A DNA stretch of 64,000 nt from Oscarella lobularis (taxonomy: Eukaryota > Porifera > Homoscleromorpha > Homosclerophorida > Oscarellidae), in NCBI RefSeq assembly GCF_947507565.1, contig NC_089180.1:3224001-3288000 (forward strand), written 5' to 3'. Both the position numbers and the translations under genes were made by a program. Shown here piece by piece: positions 1 to 11,049 of the stretch. The notes beneath the pieces were generated by a model that was not told where the DNA came from, ran no database searches, and worked only from the letters and a program-made list of their open reading frames with translations. Within the stretch, counting starts at the first letter, position 1, and each line of letters opens with the position of its first letter.

Positions 1-209
1 AACGCTACAAAACTCAATATGGAAACTTCGTTTCTTCGTGCGATGAGCTCAAACGGTAAACGATCAAGCAGGGATAAAACCGCGCAACCGCAAGCACCGG
101 TCTGCGCTTTCGCGAATTGCATTGATCTTGTCCGCGACAATTTTGAAATTTTTCTTTTGAGGGCAGACGGACAACTTCTGCTTCAAATGGACTCAAAACT
201 GACTGCTGG

Positions 210-1362
210 CTACGTGAAGCTGTCCGGGCGCGAGGAGGGAAACTTTGTGAAAGGTCTTTCTAGTCTCCATTCCCCAATGACCGAACGTCTCCACAGCAAT
301 TGGACGGAAAAGATATCCCGCAGCTGTTGCTTCCTGCAGGAATTTTCGATTTTTCGATTTCTCTTTTTCCCCGCCGCGTGGCCAGAATTCAAACTTGCCG
401 CCAAAATAAATTTTTTTGAGTTGGGGTGCGTTATGTTAATGTCAGACAGTAGTTTCTTGCCCTCGGAGTAATCGTAGACGGCGATGTCTGGTCGCTTTTT
501 GTCGTAGAAATGAGCCAATACTTCCTTCCGGCATCGAAAGTTCAATGTAGAAGCGGTGAAGAAAGCCGTCCTGTCTATGCATTCCGCCACCTTCCCATTT
601 GCAAGAGATAGCGTGGAAGCCTTCCTTGTCGAGCTCCTTTCCACACTGGGAGACGCAAAGCGTGAGGCCTTCCAGGGCTGGCAGACGGGTACCAAAACGC
701 AATTGAGCGGCGAATGAAAACTCCGCGCTTTTCATACTGAGATCATGCGATCTAGGCAGTGCCTGAAGCCAGCAACCTGAAGAAGACCCTCCGCAGCTCA
801 GTAGTCGCGCTCGATCTTTGACGTCCTGTCTGTTAAGGTACCGTTTGTAGAGGGCATTTTGTTGGTTAATCCTTATCTCATGTTGTAACTTCAAGGGATG
901 ATTGAGCGCGTTAAACCAGGATGACACGTTGTAGGACGGTTGCGTTTCCGCGACTTTCAGGAGTGAAAAAGATGACTGCAATTGGTCGACCAGGAAGCCA
1001 TTGCAAGACGAACCGACCGGCGGTGGACAGAAAGCGCGAAATGAAGCGGAGCGGGCTGGGAGGTTGCAAAGACTAGATGCCCAGCTACCGATAAACGCGC
1101 ACGGGCTGACGTCGGTTGTGCGTTGAAATCCAAAACGTCCGTGCTTAATTGAGAGAAAAAGCTGCTTATTCTGAGCGTCGTTAAGAATGCAGCCGATGAT
1201 GTTTTTAAACGAGCGAGTCAGGTTGCTATCGTGCAGCCGCACCGCTTTCTCAATCAGATTTGGCGAGACAGTACGACACAGATGATTGATTTTCGTGTTG
1301 CCACAAGAGCGGAGCAACGCGTTGGCAATTTGTGCATCCCGTAGAAGCGGCAGCTTTTCCAA
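210..1362 (-). pseudogene. Retrotransposon reverse-transcriptase 3' half, 5'-truncated
   Basis: Reads right to left. The N-terminal part (IANALLRSCG, near 1300) resembles the thumb/post-RT region of a non-LTR-type reverse transcriptase. It is followed by a zinc-knuckle-like C-x3-CG...H-x3-C stretch (LCVSQCGKE, HAISC, about 600-690). A nuclease-like tail RPDIAVYDY...LLSDINITHP, reminiscent of restriction-like endonucleases, lies in a different frame near 430-510. The catalytic RT core is absent, so the copy is 5'-truncated, and at least one frameshift separates the two frames near 550-600. The break at 1362 abuts a low-complexity stretch. The broad class is fairly clear to me; the exact clade (R2-like or another) is not. 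Confidence 0.55.
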
Positions 1363-1420
1363 AAGAGACGAAGATCAAGAAGAAGATCAAGAAGAAGTCG
1401 ATAACAACAACGACAAATAG
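1361..1420. repeat. Low-complexity purine-rich stretch
   Basis: Degenerate aagatcaagaag and aacaacaacg repeats at the truncated 5' edge of the reverse-transcriptase remnant. No coding or regulatory signal seen. Confidence 0.6.
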
Positions 1421-1672
1421 GTAGGACTCATATAGAAGCGCTGCATGAAGGCTACCAAAAATAAAATGCCATGCCCATTTAAAACGCCGTGCTCCAATTG
1501 AACGCCACCGTCTCGCTCCTACAAAAAATAGAACGCCATGGCGGTGTAATCGAGGAAATACGGTATACTGTAAGTCAAGTGATCTAATTTACTAACGCGC
1601 TATGCTTAAATGACGTCACTGACGTAAAAGTTATACGGCAATGTTACAAAATGGTTTCCTTCAAACCGTACG

Positions 1673-1761
1673 GTTTCCTGGGAGCAAAAGTCGGGAAGGA
1701 GACGCGAAAACTAAGGTAATGCTAACTTAGTGCGGGTGCCTCTAACTTTTGGACCCCACTG
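1673..1761 (-). mobile_element. Solo end of a Tc1-like transposon
   Basis: This 89-bp segment is the near-identical reverse complement of the left end of the Tc1-like element at 57787. It ends in ...GGACCCCACTG followed directly by TA, the usual target duplication. Beyond about 1673 the similarity stops and no opposite end was found upstream. It is therefore a deleted copy or half of a non-autonomous derivative of that family. Confidence 0.75.
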
Positions 1762-1763
1762 TA

Positions 1764-3910
1764 AGTAAAAACAATTGCGCTTGACCTGACATTTCTAGTC
1801 AAAACGGCAGTTTCATTTTCAAGAACTACCTGACTGGTGGCTTTTTGTGGTAGCTGCGCTGTTTTTCTGGGATTAGTTGAATCCCTCTGCAGAATGTGCC
1901 ATTAGGATTCGCCTGTACTATGTCGAATGAGCTTTTCGTGTCACAGCCTGTCAATGAATGCAGTCCGATCAGACTGGCACACGGCCATGCCAAGGTGTTC
2001 ACCCACAGCAGTGATATCTACATAGCGGGATCTGGTTTTGGTGCCTGTCTTGAAATAAAGACGGCTCTCAAATTGATGACTAAAGCCACATGCAATAACT
2101 GCGACGTTACTGTTGTCAATTGCCGTATTGTGCGTAAGTGGAGCAGATGTTTTAGCCTGTTGTCGTAACACATTCAACAAATGTAGTTTGACGGCGTGCG
2201 GCACGAGAGAGGCCTGGTAGTTGGAAGTACACGACTCCCACCCATTGTATAATTAGGGACGGAATTAGCGCACTTTAGAGGGTAACACACGTCCTACACT
2301 AACCCGGAGTGGAAGCGGCGCCAATGGTCAAAGCTAGACCCCGTCGAAATGCTGGACCGCCAGCCAGGCTTTGCGACGTTTCAAACGGGCTTTCACAATG
2401 CCCTATACGTGCATGAACTACGTGTGGTTTCCGGCACGGTTTCCTCAGATGGGGTCCCATCACAATCACAGTGCACATTGCGAGGCTCAAATCGCGCAGT
2501 CGCCCACAAAACAGCCGTGAGGAGAGACACTTCGAAGGGACATTTCGACCTCTACAAGACGATCCCGACAGAGTTGAACAAAACGCTGCAATTAAAAGTT
2601 AGATAAATGCCTCCCTTAAAAAAGTTGTTAAGGAAGTTGTTCGTGATATATCGTCTTAGACACTAAAAACAGCATTTTTTATTGAGATTGGACTCCGAAG
2701 ATTATCAGGCAATTTTGACTAAGGTACAATGTATTTCTCCTAAATAGAACGATAAAAGAGGCAGGCAGGAAATACAAAAGTGACTACGTTGCATGAAAAA
2801 ATTGTTTGAACATAATTTGAATTACGCGCCTTTAAAGCGCGCGCTAGCGGATTGGAAATTTATGCTGAAAAGCACTGTAGTGACATTCCCGAGACGTTGA
2901 CTTCCCGTCCTAATTTGAAACTGGCTATGAGTTGTTTCGTACCTGGCCCTTTGTGCTTTGAGTACCAGTTTCACCAGAATAATGCTCTCATATGTGGGTT
3001 TCAACTGTGTGCGCATGCGCCAGAATTTACCGTTTTACCTGTAGCCGTAATCTGAGTGTAAAGGCATACGCGCTTTTAATTAAATAATTAGCAATTACGC
3101 AAAAATTCCAACGTTTAAATGGAGTTCTTTCCCCTTACGCGAACTTGCTGTAACCTTTCTTCACTGTAAATTAGGCTAGTTTCTGAGCCCTGCTTTTGAG
3201 TTTGCCTGACACTCTGAGAGCCAACACCGGAAGGTCTTCCCTATCACTCTCATGAAAAGTGTCTGGTTGCACCTTGTAAGTGTCACTCTGCACTTCGGTG
3301 TTCACTGAAACCTAATCTTAGGATGATTTTGGCCCTCTTTTCCTAGCGTGATGTAAACAGCGATTTCATGACTGAATAAGAGCTAGAGTGCTTCGCTCGA
3401 TCTAATCATGAATAAAGCTGCCGTTTATTAGGTAGTGCGGCAAACGACCGGCGAAACGATTTTGTCTAGGACTAATTCAAAAATAGCGCACGCTACTTCA
3501 TCACACATGTGGTCGCAGACAATCGTTCATGGCACTTGTCGCTCCAATTCCGTCAAAAAAGCAGACGAAAGACTACTGCGCATTATTATTACATGTCTCG
3601 GTAAGTGCATGATCAGTAGAACAACACCTTGGTCTCTTACGCACACTTTTACAGAAGCCATGCTGCGCATGGCGTAGCTCGGAGCCGTAAGCCTTACTCC
3701 TTCCCTTTTTGCTTTGTAGATTTCATCGCAAAAGGTAACGGTACAGAGCAAATCGAAGCAAATACCTGAAGGAAGGTGCAAAAATTGCAGAGCAACGTTG
3801 ACACCTGCAAACAGGTACACCACTCCAAACTTAGATCTAGCGCATACAGCCGCATAATCCTAAATGTTTCACTATGATGTAGTTCGTGCATGGTGCTCTG
3901 CTCGAGATCG
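1764..3910. other. No recognisable gene
   Basis: Short overlapping frames only; I saw no family motif, splice-bounded exon or strong repeat. One motif around CGCTAGCGCGCGC at 2831-2856 recurs inverted at 14690-14712, which suggests the edge of a small interspersed repeat. Confidence 0.4.
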
Positions 3911-4153
3911 GTTTCTGTATGCTCGCTTGGCTTTATTTGCCAACGAGTGGCGACATGGAAATCTCCAAACAGAACGCCTGCGTGAAACTTAACAAATTTG
4001 TAGCTTTCCACAAGATCCTGTATGCCTCGACTGCTTGCAGCTGAGTGGTGACATGGAAATGTGGACAAAGCATTATATCACTTACAGACTAGTCAGATCA
4101 GAACCTGTATGCTCGACTGCTCCAAGCGGAAGAGTGGCGACAAGGAGATCTGA
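3911..4153. repeat. Degenerate tandem repeat, unit about 90-105 bp, three copies
   Basis: The core CTGTATGCTCG / GAGTGGCGACATGGA recurs with starts near 3914, 4018 and 4104. Copies are diverged by many substitutions and indels. No coding potential seen. Confidence 0.5.
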
Positions 4154-4587
4154 GACTTTTGTAGTGATACATTAAACCTCTCTATTAAAAGATTTCAAAC
4201 GTACCTTAATTAATTGCTAGAAGTACAAAGTGCATTACTGTGTATCTTAACCCTTTATGAAATTTATTTTGTTTCCTCAAGATAATACTTTAGTGCAGAA
4301 ATCTGTTCTTCCTGCGCATGCTTCGTTTTTTCAAAATATATGCCGCGAAATCGTTCTAAAGGCCCGTGTAGTTTCTAAGAGACGCGTATACACCTTTAGC
4401 GTGCGCTTCGTTGTCGACTTTTTGCCTTTCTTTGCGTTTTTGTCGACTTTCGGGCTGCCAGAAGTCAGTTGACTGTTTGAGTGCTTGTTTGATTCATCGC
4501 AAAATTTGGGAAATCGCCTTGAAAAGCCTCATTTATGGTTGTGGGTGTTGTCCTTACGTCACGGAAGAGTCCGGATAAAGGCAGATC

Positions 4588-4595
4588 TATAAGAG
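4588..4595 (+). promoter_or_regulatory. TATA box of the five-exon gene
   Basis: TATAAGAG lies about 140 bp upstream of the chosen ATG at 4730. Counting 25-30 nt downstream puts a likely transcription start near 4615-4620, leaving a 5'UTR of roughly 110 nt. Confidence 0.5.
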
Positions 4596-4729
4596 ACCCC
4601 AAAGCAGTGTTTTAGCGTCAGTTGAACTTCACGAACGCTTCGCTCTTACTCATTTCAACGTTTCGATATTCTCTTCCCTCGAAAATATATAGGTCATTTG
4701 CATCTAAAGCGCAAAAACAATCTATCGAA

Positions 4730-5628
4730 ATGGACGACAATGCAATACAACGTTTTCTCGATGCGACTTTTGATCAGGTTCCTGATATGTCGATCGCCGA
4801 TCTCGAATCGATTCTGCCACAATCTGAAGTTCGCGATCCACTTGACGTCGCTCAAGATAGTAATTTTTCTCGGCGGTACTGATATTTTTTCACCTGACGT
4901 TCGGTTGCAGCTGTCGCAGAGGAAGAGATCGATGCTACCTCCCTTGGCCCTCCACAACGTTCTAGTACACCAATTCCTCAGGATGGTATAGTATGATTGA
5001 GTAAATCCTGCAGTATTGTAATAGTAGAACATATGAAGGTAGTTCCTCTACGCAAACAGCTCAAAAACGCTCTTTATCTGCCAATAGTGATGAAGATTTT
5101 CATTTGGCGTTTTCAGGTTCTTTCATTTACAATCTGTGTCTTATTTTGTGACTAATGATCCAGGCAAAGACGATAGCGGCGAATCCGAAGGCACCGACAT
5201 ATCTTGCAGTGACGATGGAGGAGAATCTGAACCGGAAACAAACGTAGAAGGTGAGAAGTGCACACTATTAGCTTCATCTTCTAATTAAGCATTTAGCGTC
5301 GGCGAATGTTGGTGGCGGAGGGAGAGGACGCAGTCTATCACCAACTGCTGTAGCACCAGGAAGAGCGCGAGGAACTGTTGCGACGAATGTGTCAAACACA
5401 GGAAGGGGAGGCGCCACTGCTGCTTCAACCAGAAACACCCCAGGAGGAACGACACAAAGAGCCAGTGCAACACGAGGAGGAAGGCGAGCAGCCACAAGGG
5501 CACAGCCACTATTGAGGCAAACACTTCCCGACGACTCTCCAGAAATGATTGTTTTACCGCCCGATGCTGCCTTGCCAACGTACGATAATTGCGAAAGTTA
5601 CGTTGGTCCGTCAAATGTTTCTCTTTAG
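4730..5628 (+). CDS. Five-exon gene, 226-aa acidic/Gly-Arg-rich protein of unknown function
   Basis: Exons 4730-4859, 4911-4985, 5060-5116, 5164-5250 and 5297-5628 join with GT-AG introns of 51, 74, 47 and 46 nt. All are in phase 1 and no stop occurs before the TAG at 5626. The start is the first ATG in frame (MDDNAIQRFLD) behind a TATA box. The protein has an acidic N-terminal half (SANSDEDF, GKDDSGESEG), then a Gly/Arg/Thr-rich stretch (VGGGGRGRS, TRGGRRAATR), then a short proline/tyrosine tail. I recognise no domain. Acidic N-termini like this precede some piggyBac-type transposases, but no catalytic part follows, so that is speculation. Consistent splicing across four introns makes a real gene model likely. 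Confidence 0.6.
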
Positions 5629-5855
5629 GTTGGCTGCAATAACCAACTAATTTCGACGAGCGTCTTCCTCTTCCTTAATTAATAGAGAAGCCGTTGCTTA
5701 GATAATTAATTATGATTGTAAAATTATTTTACAGTTTATTTTGCTCTGAGCGCCGAAAGATGCTTGTCTGAAGCACTGGGCGACCTTGCATAGGTTTGTG
5801 ATTATTTTTTCTTATTTCTAGTCGTGACAGAATTATGCATAAAATATTTTTTTAG

Positions 5856-6792
5856 GGAAAAGGTTGCAGAAAGTCCTTGCAAAGTGCTTTTTGCTGCACA
5901 CAAAAGAACTTCGGTGCAACCCAGAACGACCTGTCGTATTATTTTTTGACGGCCACTATTCTCACGTTTGCCTTGAATTAGCAATGAAAGCTGCCGAGAA
6001 TAACGTTATTCTATTTTGTCTTCCTCCGAGTACTACTGACAAACTGCAGCCTCTTGACGTTGCTGTGTTCTCCTCATTTAAGAGAGCCTGGGGAAAAATT
6101 CTTAAAGAAAGGAAGCTGAAAACGGGTGGAGCACTTTTAAGAAAGGAAGATTTTCCTGGCATTCTGAAACAATTCTGGGAAACTAGACTAAAACCGGAAA
6201 ATTTCGTTGCTGGATTCCGTGCCACAGGAATCTATCCTTTGAAAAAAGGCAATAGTGGTAAAGAATCAAAATTAGCTGTCGGTTTTCCTTTTCAAACTGA
6301 CGCAAGTAATGAGGAGGAAGTTTCGGCCACCTCTGAAACAGCTAATCCTTCAATTAACTGTTTACACCTACAACTAGCAAAATCGTAAGCCACCTTTCTG
6401 CAATTATAGCTCCCAAAAAAGAGGCGGAAACAAAGGTGCAGAAAAAGAAAGGCAGAGCCAAGTTGCAAAAATACGGAGAGGCTATTACAGCAGAAGAGGG
6501 ACTGAACAGGCTTAAAAAGAAAGAGGAAGGCAAAAAACGAAAGAAACCAACGACTCAGCGAAAATCGAAGCGCAGAAAACGGCAGATTCAACGCGACGAG
6601 GATTCCGAAGTAAACGAAAACGTTTGCCCATGTTGTGAAGGAAATTTTTACGATGATACTCCTGAGATACAGGAAGCCTGGATTGGATGCGACAATTTAG
6701 AATGTGGGCGATGGTTTCACTCTGTCTGCGTCAATTTCGATAGCGCTCACAGTACTGCAAATTACTGGATCTGTCCTAAGTGCAAAGGGTAG
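5856..6792 (+). pseudogene. Tigger/pogo-type transposase C-terminal half with PHD finger
   Basis: The DDE_1 (Tigger/pogo) catalytic half shows the second and third acidic residues: VLFFDGHYSH near 5935-5965 and KLQPLDVAVFSSFK near 6040-6080. A FRATGIYPL motif follows, as in this family. A Lys/Arg-rich linker and a PHD finger come next: CPCCEG at 6628, then CDNLECGRWFHSVC, CPKC near 6774, stop at 6790. The first catalytic Asp and the HTH domain are missing. The segment opens at a good acceptor (poly-T then AG at 5854-5855), so earlier exons are lost or elsewhere. Around 6385-6409 the reading shifts from frame 2 to frame 1. A 25-nt GT-AG intron there does not restore phase, so I read it as a frameshift. 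The PHD finger itself is complete. Confidence 0.7.
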
Positions 6793-7345
6793 CAATTACT
6801 CTATAGTGAAGTTAGTTGGGACTCGGGAGAATAGGGAGCTACAGTAGATTAGGAATTAATAAGTCTAAAGCAACTGTTTATTGAGAATCTGTGAGGTCTA
6901 AGTACTGCTAGATGTCGTTTTTCTGTCGATAGAGCTTTAGTTTGACTTTTGGTAAAGTACGCACTAAATCGAGAATATCGCTGGATTGGCTGCGTTTGCA
7001 CTAAAACGACCGATACCATTGGATTCAGCGTTAACTTTTACCCCAGAAACCGTTTTAGGTAGAATTTTTGATGCGTTTTTGGCCGAGATACAGCGTGTCC
7101 GGGTAATTACCTGCATTGATTCGCTCTCACGTGATTTGCACGAGTCGGTTTAGGAGAGGTTCTCTCGAAAACCAAGGCACATACGAGGCTCGGCTATAGT
7201 CCGTTAGAAAGCTACGGGCCTTGCGGTTCAGGACAGCATCAGGGTTTTTGGGAAACTCCGTCAAGCGAGCGCAGGGGGTCGATCTTCCGGTATACGTACA
7301 TACATTTCCGCCCGATAGTGGCGGATACCCCTTTTCCTACCTCTC
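6793..7345. other. No gene seen
   Basis: AT-rich then mixed sequence with no exon-like or family motif that I can recognise. Confidence 0.4.
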
Positions 7346-7445
7346 TTCATCCTCCTCCTCCGCCTCCTCCGCCTCCACCTCCACCTCCTATGATTTTGGC
7401 GGCGACGACGCCTGTGGCGGCGGCGATGGCGGCGGCGACAGTGAC
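7346..7445. repeat. CCT/CCG then GGC/GAC microsatellite
   Basis: Runs of cctcctccgcctcc followed by ggcggcgacgacg triplets. Open frames across it (poly-Pro, poly-Gly, Ser-rich) are compositional artefacts. Confidence 0.8.
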
Positions 7446-7649
7446 AAAGGCGGCGACGGCGGAGAGCGCAGGCATTTTTTTGGGCAGACGCTTTCTCCGC
7501 TCAAAAGTCTGATTGGCTAATTTTTCTGCAGCTTTGATCCACTTCTGCATGACCTTTCGTTCACGTTCGCGAGGTAAGGACAAAAGAAAGGGCGTTTTAG
7601 GATCTGCTATTTTACTGGCTTTGTTGATTCAGTGGCTTCGGTTTGAAAA

Positions 7650-8531
7650 ATGCTACAACAACTCGCTAACGCGGCAGGATCGTTGGGAGACGCTATCGAT
7701 TTTCTAACACAGCGTAAATTCTTGGCGTCTAAGGTTACCTCCACGCATTGCCAGAAAGACAAAACTTGGACAAAGCTCACCTTACCCACGTGCGTCGAGC
7801 TCTTATTTTGCTGGTCAGCCAACGTTCCTGTCACTCATATTTGTTCATAGTGCGGCGCCCAATTTTCTGTCAAAACTGCCATTGATTTCTATAATTTCTT
7901 GCGAGAAGTGTGCAGTAGCCAGCTACTTGGCAAGCCTATTCTTTTCGGTGAACCAGGCGTTATTGTGCAAATAGACGAATCGCTCTTTGATCATAACAGT
8001 AAAGTAAGCTGCAATGATATTGGTTTTATATATTACTGCATTTTGCCTATACTTATAGTATCAAAGAAGTCGTGTGCCTGCTCGTATTTTACAGTGTGGG
8101 TATTTGGAATGTATGACACCCAAATGAAACAGGGGTATATGACGTTGGTTTCCTCTCGAAATACTTTGACGCTGCTTCCCAATATTGAGGAGCACACGCT
8201 GCCTGGAATTATAATACATTCGGACATGTGGGCAGCATACCGACAGGTAGCTCAATTGCCAACTGTGGTGGCTCGTGAGACGGTGAACCACCGGCGTCAC
8301 TTTGTGGACCCAACAAAAGGAGCGCACACCCAGGCAATAGAATCCTATTGGGCTCGTGCCAAAGCAAAACTAAAGCGAATGATGGGGACAACAAAAGAAA
8401 TGCTGCCGTCTTACTTAGATGAATTCACGTGGAAAGAGAGGCATGGCAGAAGCGAAAATGGAGAAATCGATAATGCTGTCGTCTTGTCGAAAATGATAAA
8501 CGCAATAGCAAAGGAAAATCCGGTAATGTAA
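7650..8531 (+). pseudogene. Merlin (IS1595/ISXO2-like) transposase
   Basis: The DDE_Tnp_IS1595 order is clear. VIVQIDESLFDH near 7960 carries the first Asp, HSDMWAAYR near 8219 the second, and HTQAIESYWARAKAKLKRM near 8326 the final Glu in the usual IESYW context. LPSYLDEFTWKERHG follows as in the family. A 55-nt GT-AG intron fits at 8004-8058; after it YQRSRVPARIL leads toward WVFGMYD but needs one extra base, so there is a frameshift near 8093. The N-terminal zinc-binding part (THCQKD near 7747) is interrupted by a TAG near 7848. The element is probably dead but well preserved. Terminal repeats were not located. Confidence 0.75.
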
Positions 8532-8691
8532 TGTGATCGATGTTACTCGGACTTATAAACTCGTCTTTTTTGTTTGCCTTTCCGCTCTTTTGTAGCTGTG
8601 TTCGACGTACATAATGTTCACTTGTTAGAATATGAAAAAGAGAATGTGATGATCCAATGCATTTTCAGGAACATTGCTGCACCCCTAGTGT

Positions 8692-8910
8692 CCCTTGCCG
8701 GCCCCGTGTTGTACGGGTCCCTATCCGGAGACTCCTTACATTTTTCCTTTTTTCCCTCACCTGCCTCGTGTTGTACGGGACCCATCCGGGGACTCCTTAC
8801 ATTTACCCTACTGTGCCTTGTCGGCCCCGTGTTTTGTGCGGTTCCCATTCCGGGGACTCCGTACAAAAATCTTGTTTTGTGTGGCCCCGTGTTTTCCGGG
8901 TCCAGCTTCC
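8692..8910. repeat. Imperfect tandem repeat, about 60-65 bp, four copies
   Basis: The unit begins near GGCCCCGTGTTGTACGGG and continues to a ...CCGGGGACTCC core. Copies start near 8699, 8764, 8824 and 8881, and the last is partial. GC-rich blocks alternate with T-rich spacers. No gene is supported here. Confidence 0.7.
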
Positions 8911-9193
8911 TATATAGAGACGCTTCGTTTGGCTTTGAGTAACGCGGTCCAAGTTTCTATATACAGGAATGGCGTCTGGTGGGCTCGAATGAAACGGTGT
9001 CATGTTCTATATATGGAGTGGAATTTGGAGCCGTATAATTCTCAACATGGATGCCGGGGAGGAGACGGTGCCGGCACCGTGAAACATGGCCCGGTCACCT
9101 ATACTTTAACCTTTCCGCGGAGAGCGTGCGGTTTGAAACGAAGGAGAACAACCAATTCGTCCAAGATGGCGCGTATGCTTTTAGTGGTCAAGA

Positions 9194-9221
9194 CTAGCTG
9201 AGTACCCGGCTTCGCCCGGGT
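9194..9221 (-). mobile_element. Helitron 3' terminus (hairpin plus CTAG)
   Basis: On the minus strand a GC-rich hairpin (ACCCGG / CCGGGT stem around a TTCG-type loop at 9204-9221) is followed after a short spacer by CTAG. The next base is T. This is the classic Helitron end: hairpin 6-12 nt before CTRR, inserted between A and T. The body would lie to the right. The same terminus recurs at 28397-28424. Confidence 0.65.
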
Positions 9222-9856
9222 CTGTGTCTCCTGCAAATGGAAACTAAAAGAACAACGTCATAGATACCCGTAAGTCGCGCGCAAGCATGCATATATATAA
9301 AATTATGTACAGTACTGCCTTAAACTGTTTCCATTTGCAGAAACCGTAAGCAAACTGTCTGCGTACATTGTACGCAAGCAGGAGGACGTATTTCGTTGGG
9401 AAAGACAATGGCAAATGTGTTGTCCTCACAGCGCGCAACGACGGCCTCGAACGTCTCTCATCTTTCAGGTGAGCTTGCGTAGGTTTGGCTGACTAATACC
9501 AACTTGGCTCCTCTGTAGTTCGCCCCGCACCCTTCATTGCACTACCAGTCACTAATTAGGTGTTAATAACATAAATGGAACATTGGAATCCTCTATCCGA
9601 CAAAGGGTGTATATAATGGTCACGTGCAGTACTCTGATTGGCTAGTAGCATACGCGATCGTTAGGTTTCCTTGGTCACGCCCTAGCGCGTTACTACTAGA
9701 TCGAGACCAATTTTTCGTTTTCCTTTTATTACCGGGCGTATTTCTTTAGTATAGGATTAGTTTAAAAATGGGCAGTACCAAAGTCACGTGTAATGTGTGT
9801 TGTACTGCCTTTTCGGGTGGGGAGACCTTGTGCTCGCACTAGCCACGTCCATGACA

Positions 9857-9914
9857 ATTATGTAAATTAGGTGATGTGTTGACATATAACAGCAGTGGCC
9901 TTGAAGGAAGAAGA
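9857..9914. repeat. Interspersed repeat copy A
   Basis: About 58 bp containing TTAGGTGATGTGTTGACATA and CAGCAGTGGCCTTGAAG recurs in inverted orientation at 62541-62599. Probably part of a small dispersed element. Confidence 0.6.
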
Positions 9915-10309
9915 CCTACGTTTTCGCCCACTTGCGGTAAGTTTTTCTAATAGTTCTGGCAGAATGAAAGTGATTAAGTTTATTAAAGATCAAATAGCGA
10001 CGTCGAAGTATCTTGATATTGTCTCTAAAATGGAGCTCGTTTGACTGATAAAAACGTGGAACCAAAATACGAAAATCATAACGAATTTTTATATGGAGCT
10101 TCTCTGCTACGAGGCAGCTGGAGAGGTTTCGGACACGTCCATGTCGATAAAAAAGGCTTGCCAAGTCCTCTTTCAATATCTTTCCCGCCACATACAAGAC
10201 GAATGCTACGTTCCAGGTTTTCTAAGCCATAGATGCTGCTAACGTTCTTTTGTTCAAGCTTGCCAAGACGACAGTCCAAACCTGGAGATCCGTCTCCGTG
10301 GGTTTTTTA

Positions 10310-10414
10310 TAGCCTCGCGTTGCCAGGCCCTTCTCCCTGATGATCTCCGGTATAAACACGGGAGGGGAGAAGGGCCTGGTACTACTGGTCTGCGTCATAG
10401 GTCACGAGGACCAC
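10310..10414. repeat. Hairpin repeat family, copy 1
   Basis: The stem CCAGGCCCTTCT pairs with AGAAGGGCCTGG about 35 nt downstream around a TATAAACACGGGAG loop region. A CTCGC motif lies outside the stem. The match to the arms of the element at 36188-39310 continues to about 10414 (GCGTCATAGGTCA). No ends or target duplication were defined. Confidence 0.65.
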
Positions 10415-11045
10415 TTTTTTGTGAGTGCGGTCCATCGTCACGTAATGCAATTAGACACCTCGCATATCATTGGCCACAGCATTACTGTCCCTCCCATCCA
10501 TGGCCTCAGATACTTCGTCTTCGTTAGATGAGCGATGCGCTTGGTACACCTTCTGATGACCCTCAACTGCTTTATTTGTAAAGGAATTAATCCAAAGGTT
10601 TCGCTCGAAGTACGTTGAGGGTGATCCAGATGATTGTGTGCCTGTTGCGGAGGTTCGCCAAGCTGTTCTCGACCGGATTGATCTTCCACTCACTCCAAAG
10701 AGGTGTCTAATCATGTTCGAACGGCGTTTCCAGCCAGCGAGAGTAAGAACCTGCCAAAAGACCTGAACAGAGCATACTTCTATACGGGCATTCAACGAAA
10801 AATGCCTAACCACAAAGTAATCCATCAATTGAACCTGAAGTTGAAATGGAATGTGACCCTGACAGCGACAAAAATGGGTGAGCCTCGACGGCGTTGGTGG
10901 AGCGATTTTTCTTCATTAAAACGTGGCGACTGCGACAGCATTGCCGGCCTGGGCGAGCTGGGCGATGGACGCGCGCTTTTGAGCGTTGAAGCATACGAAT
11001 CTCATTCTTGAGGTGTCGTCAATAACGTAGCCGTCTAAAGAGAGG
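10415..11045. other. Unassigned region with one unrecognised minus-strand ORF
   Basis: A 125-codon open frame lies at 10451-10828 (minus). It has no motif I recognise and no clear splice context. It could be transposon-derived or chance. Confidence 0.25.
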
Positions 11046-11049
11046 TTTC

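Noticed and set aside
6385..6409. 25-nt micro-intron in the Tigger-PHD gene
   Set aside because: Splicing it out does not place the PHD part in frame, so a frameshift is the simpler reading.
7221..7583. Ser/Gly-rich or poly-Gly proteins on either strand
   Set aside because: They are translations of the CCT/GGC microsatellite.
8574..9201. Overlapping Cys/Pro-rich ORFs on the plus strand
   Set aside because: They span a GC-rich tandem repeat in all frames and match no family.
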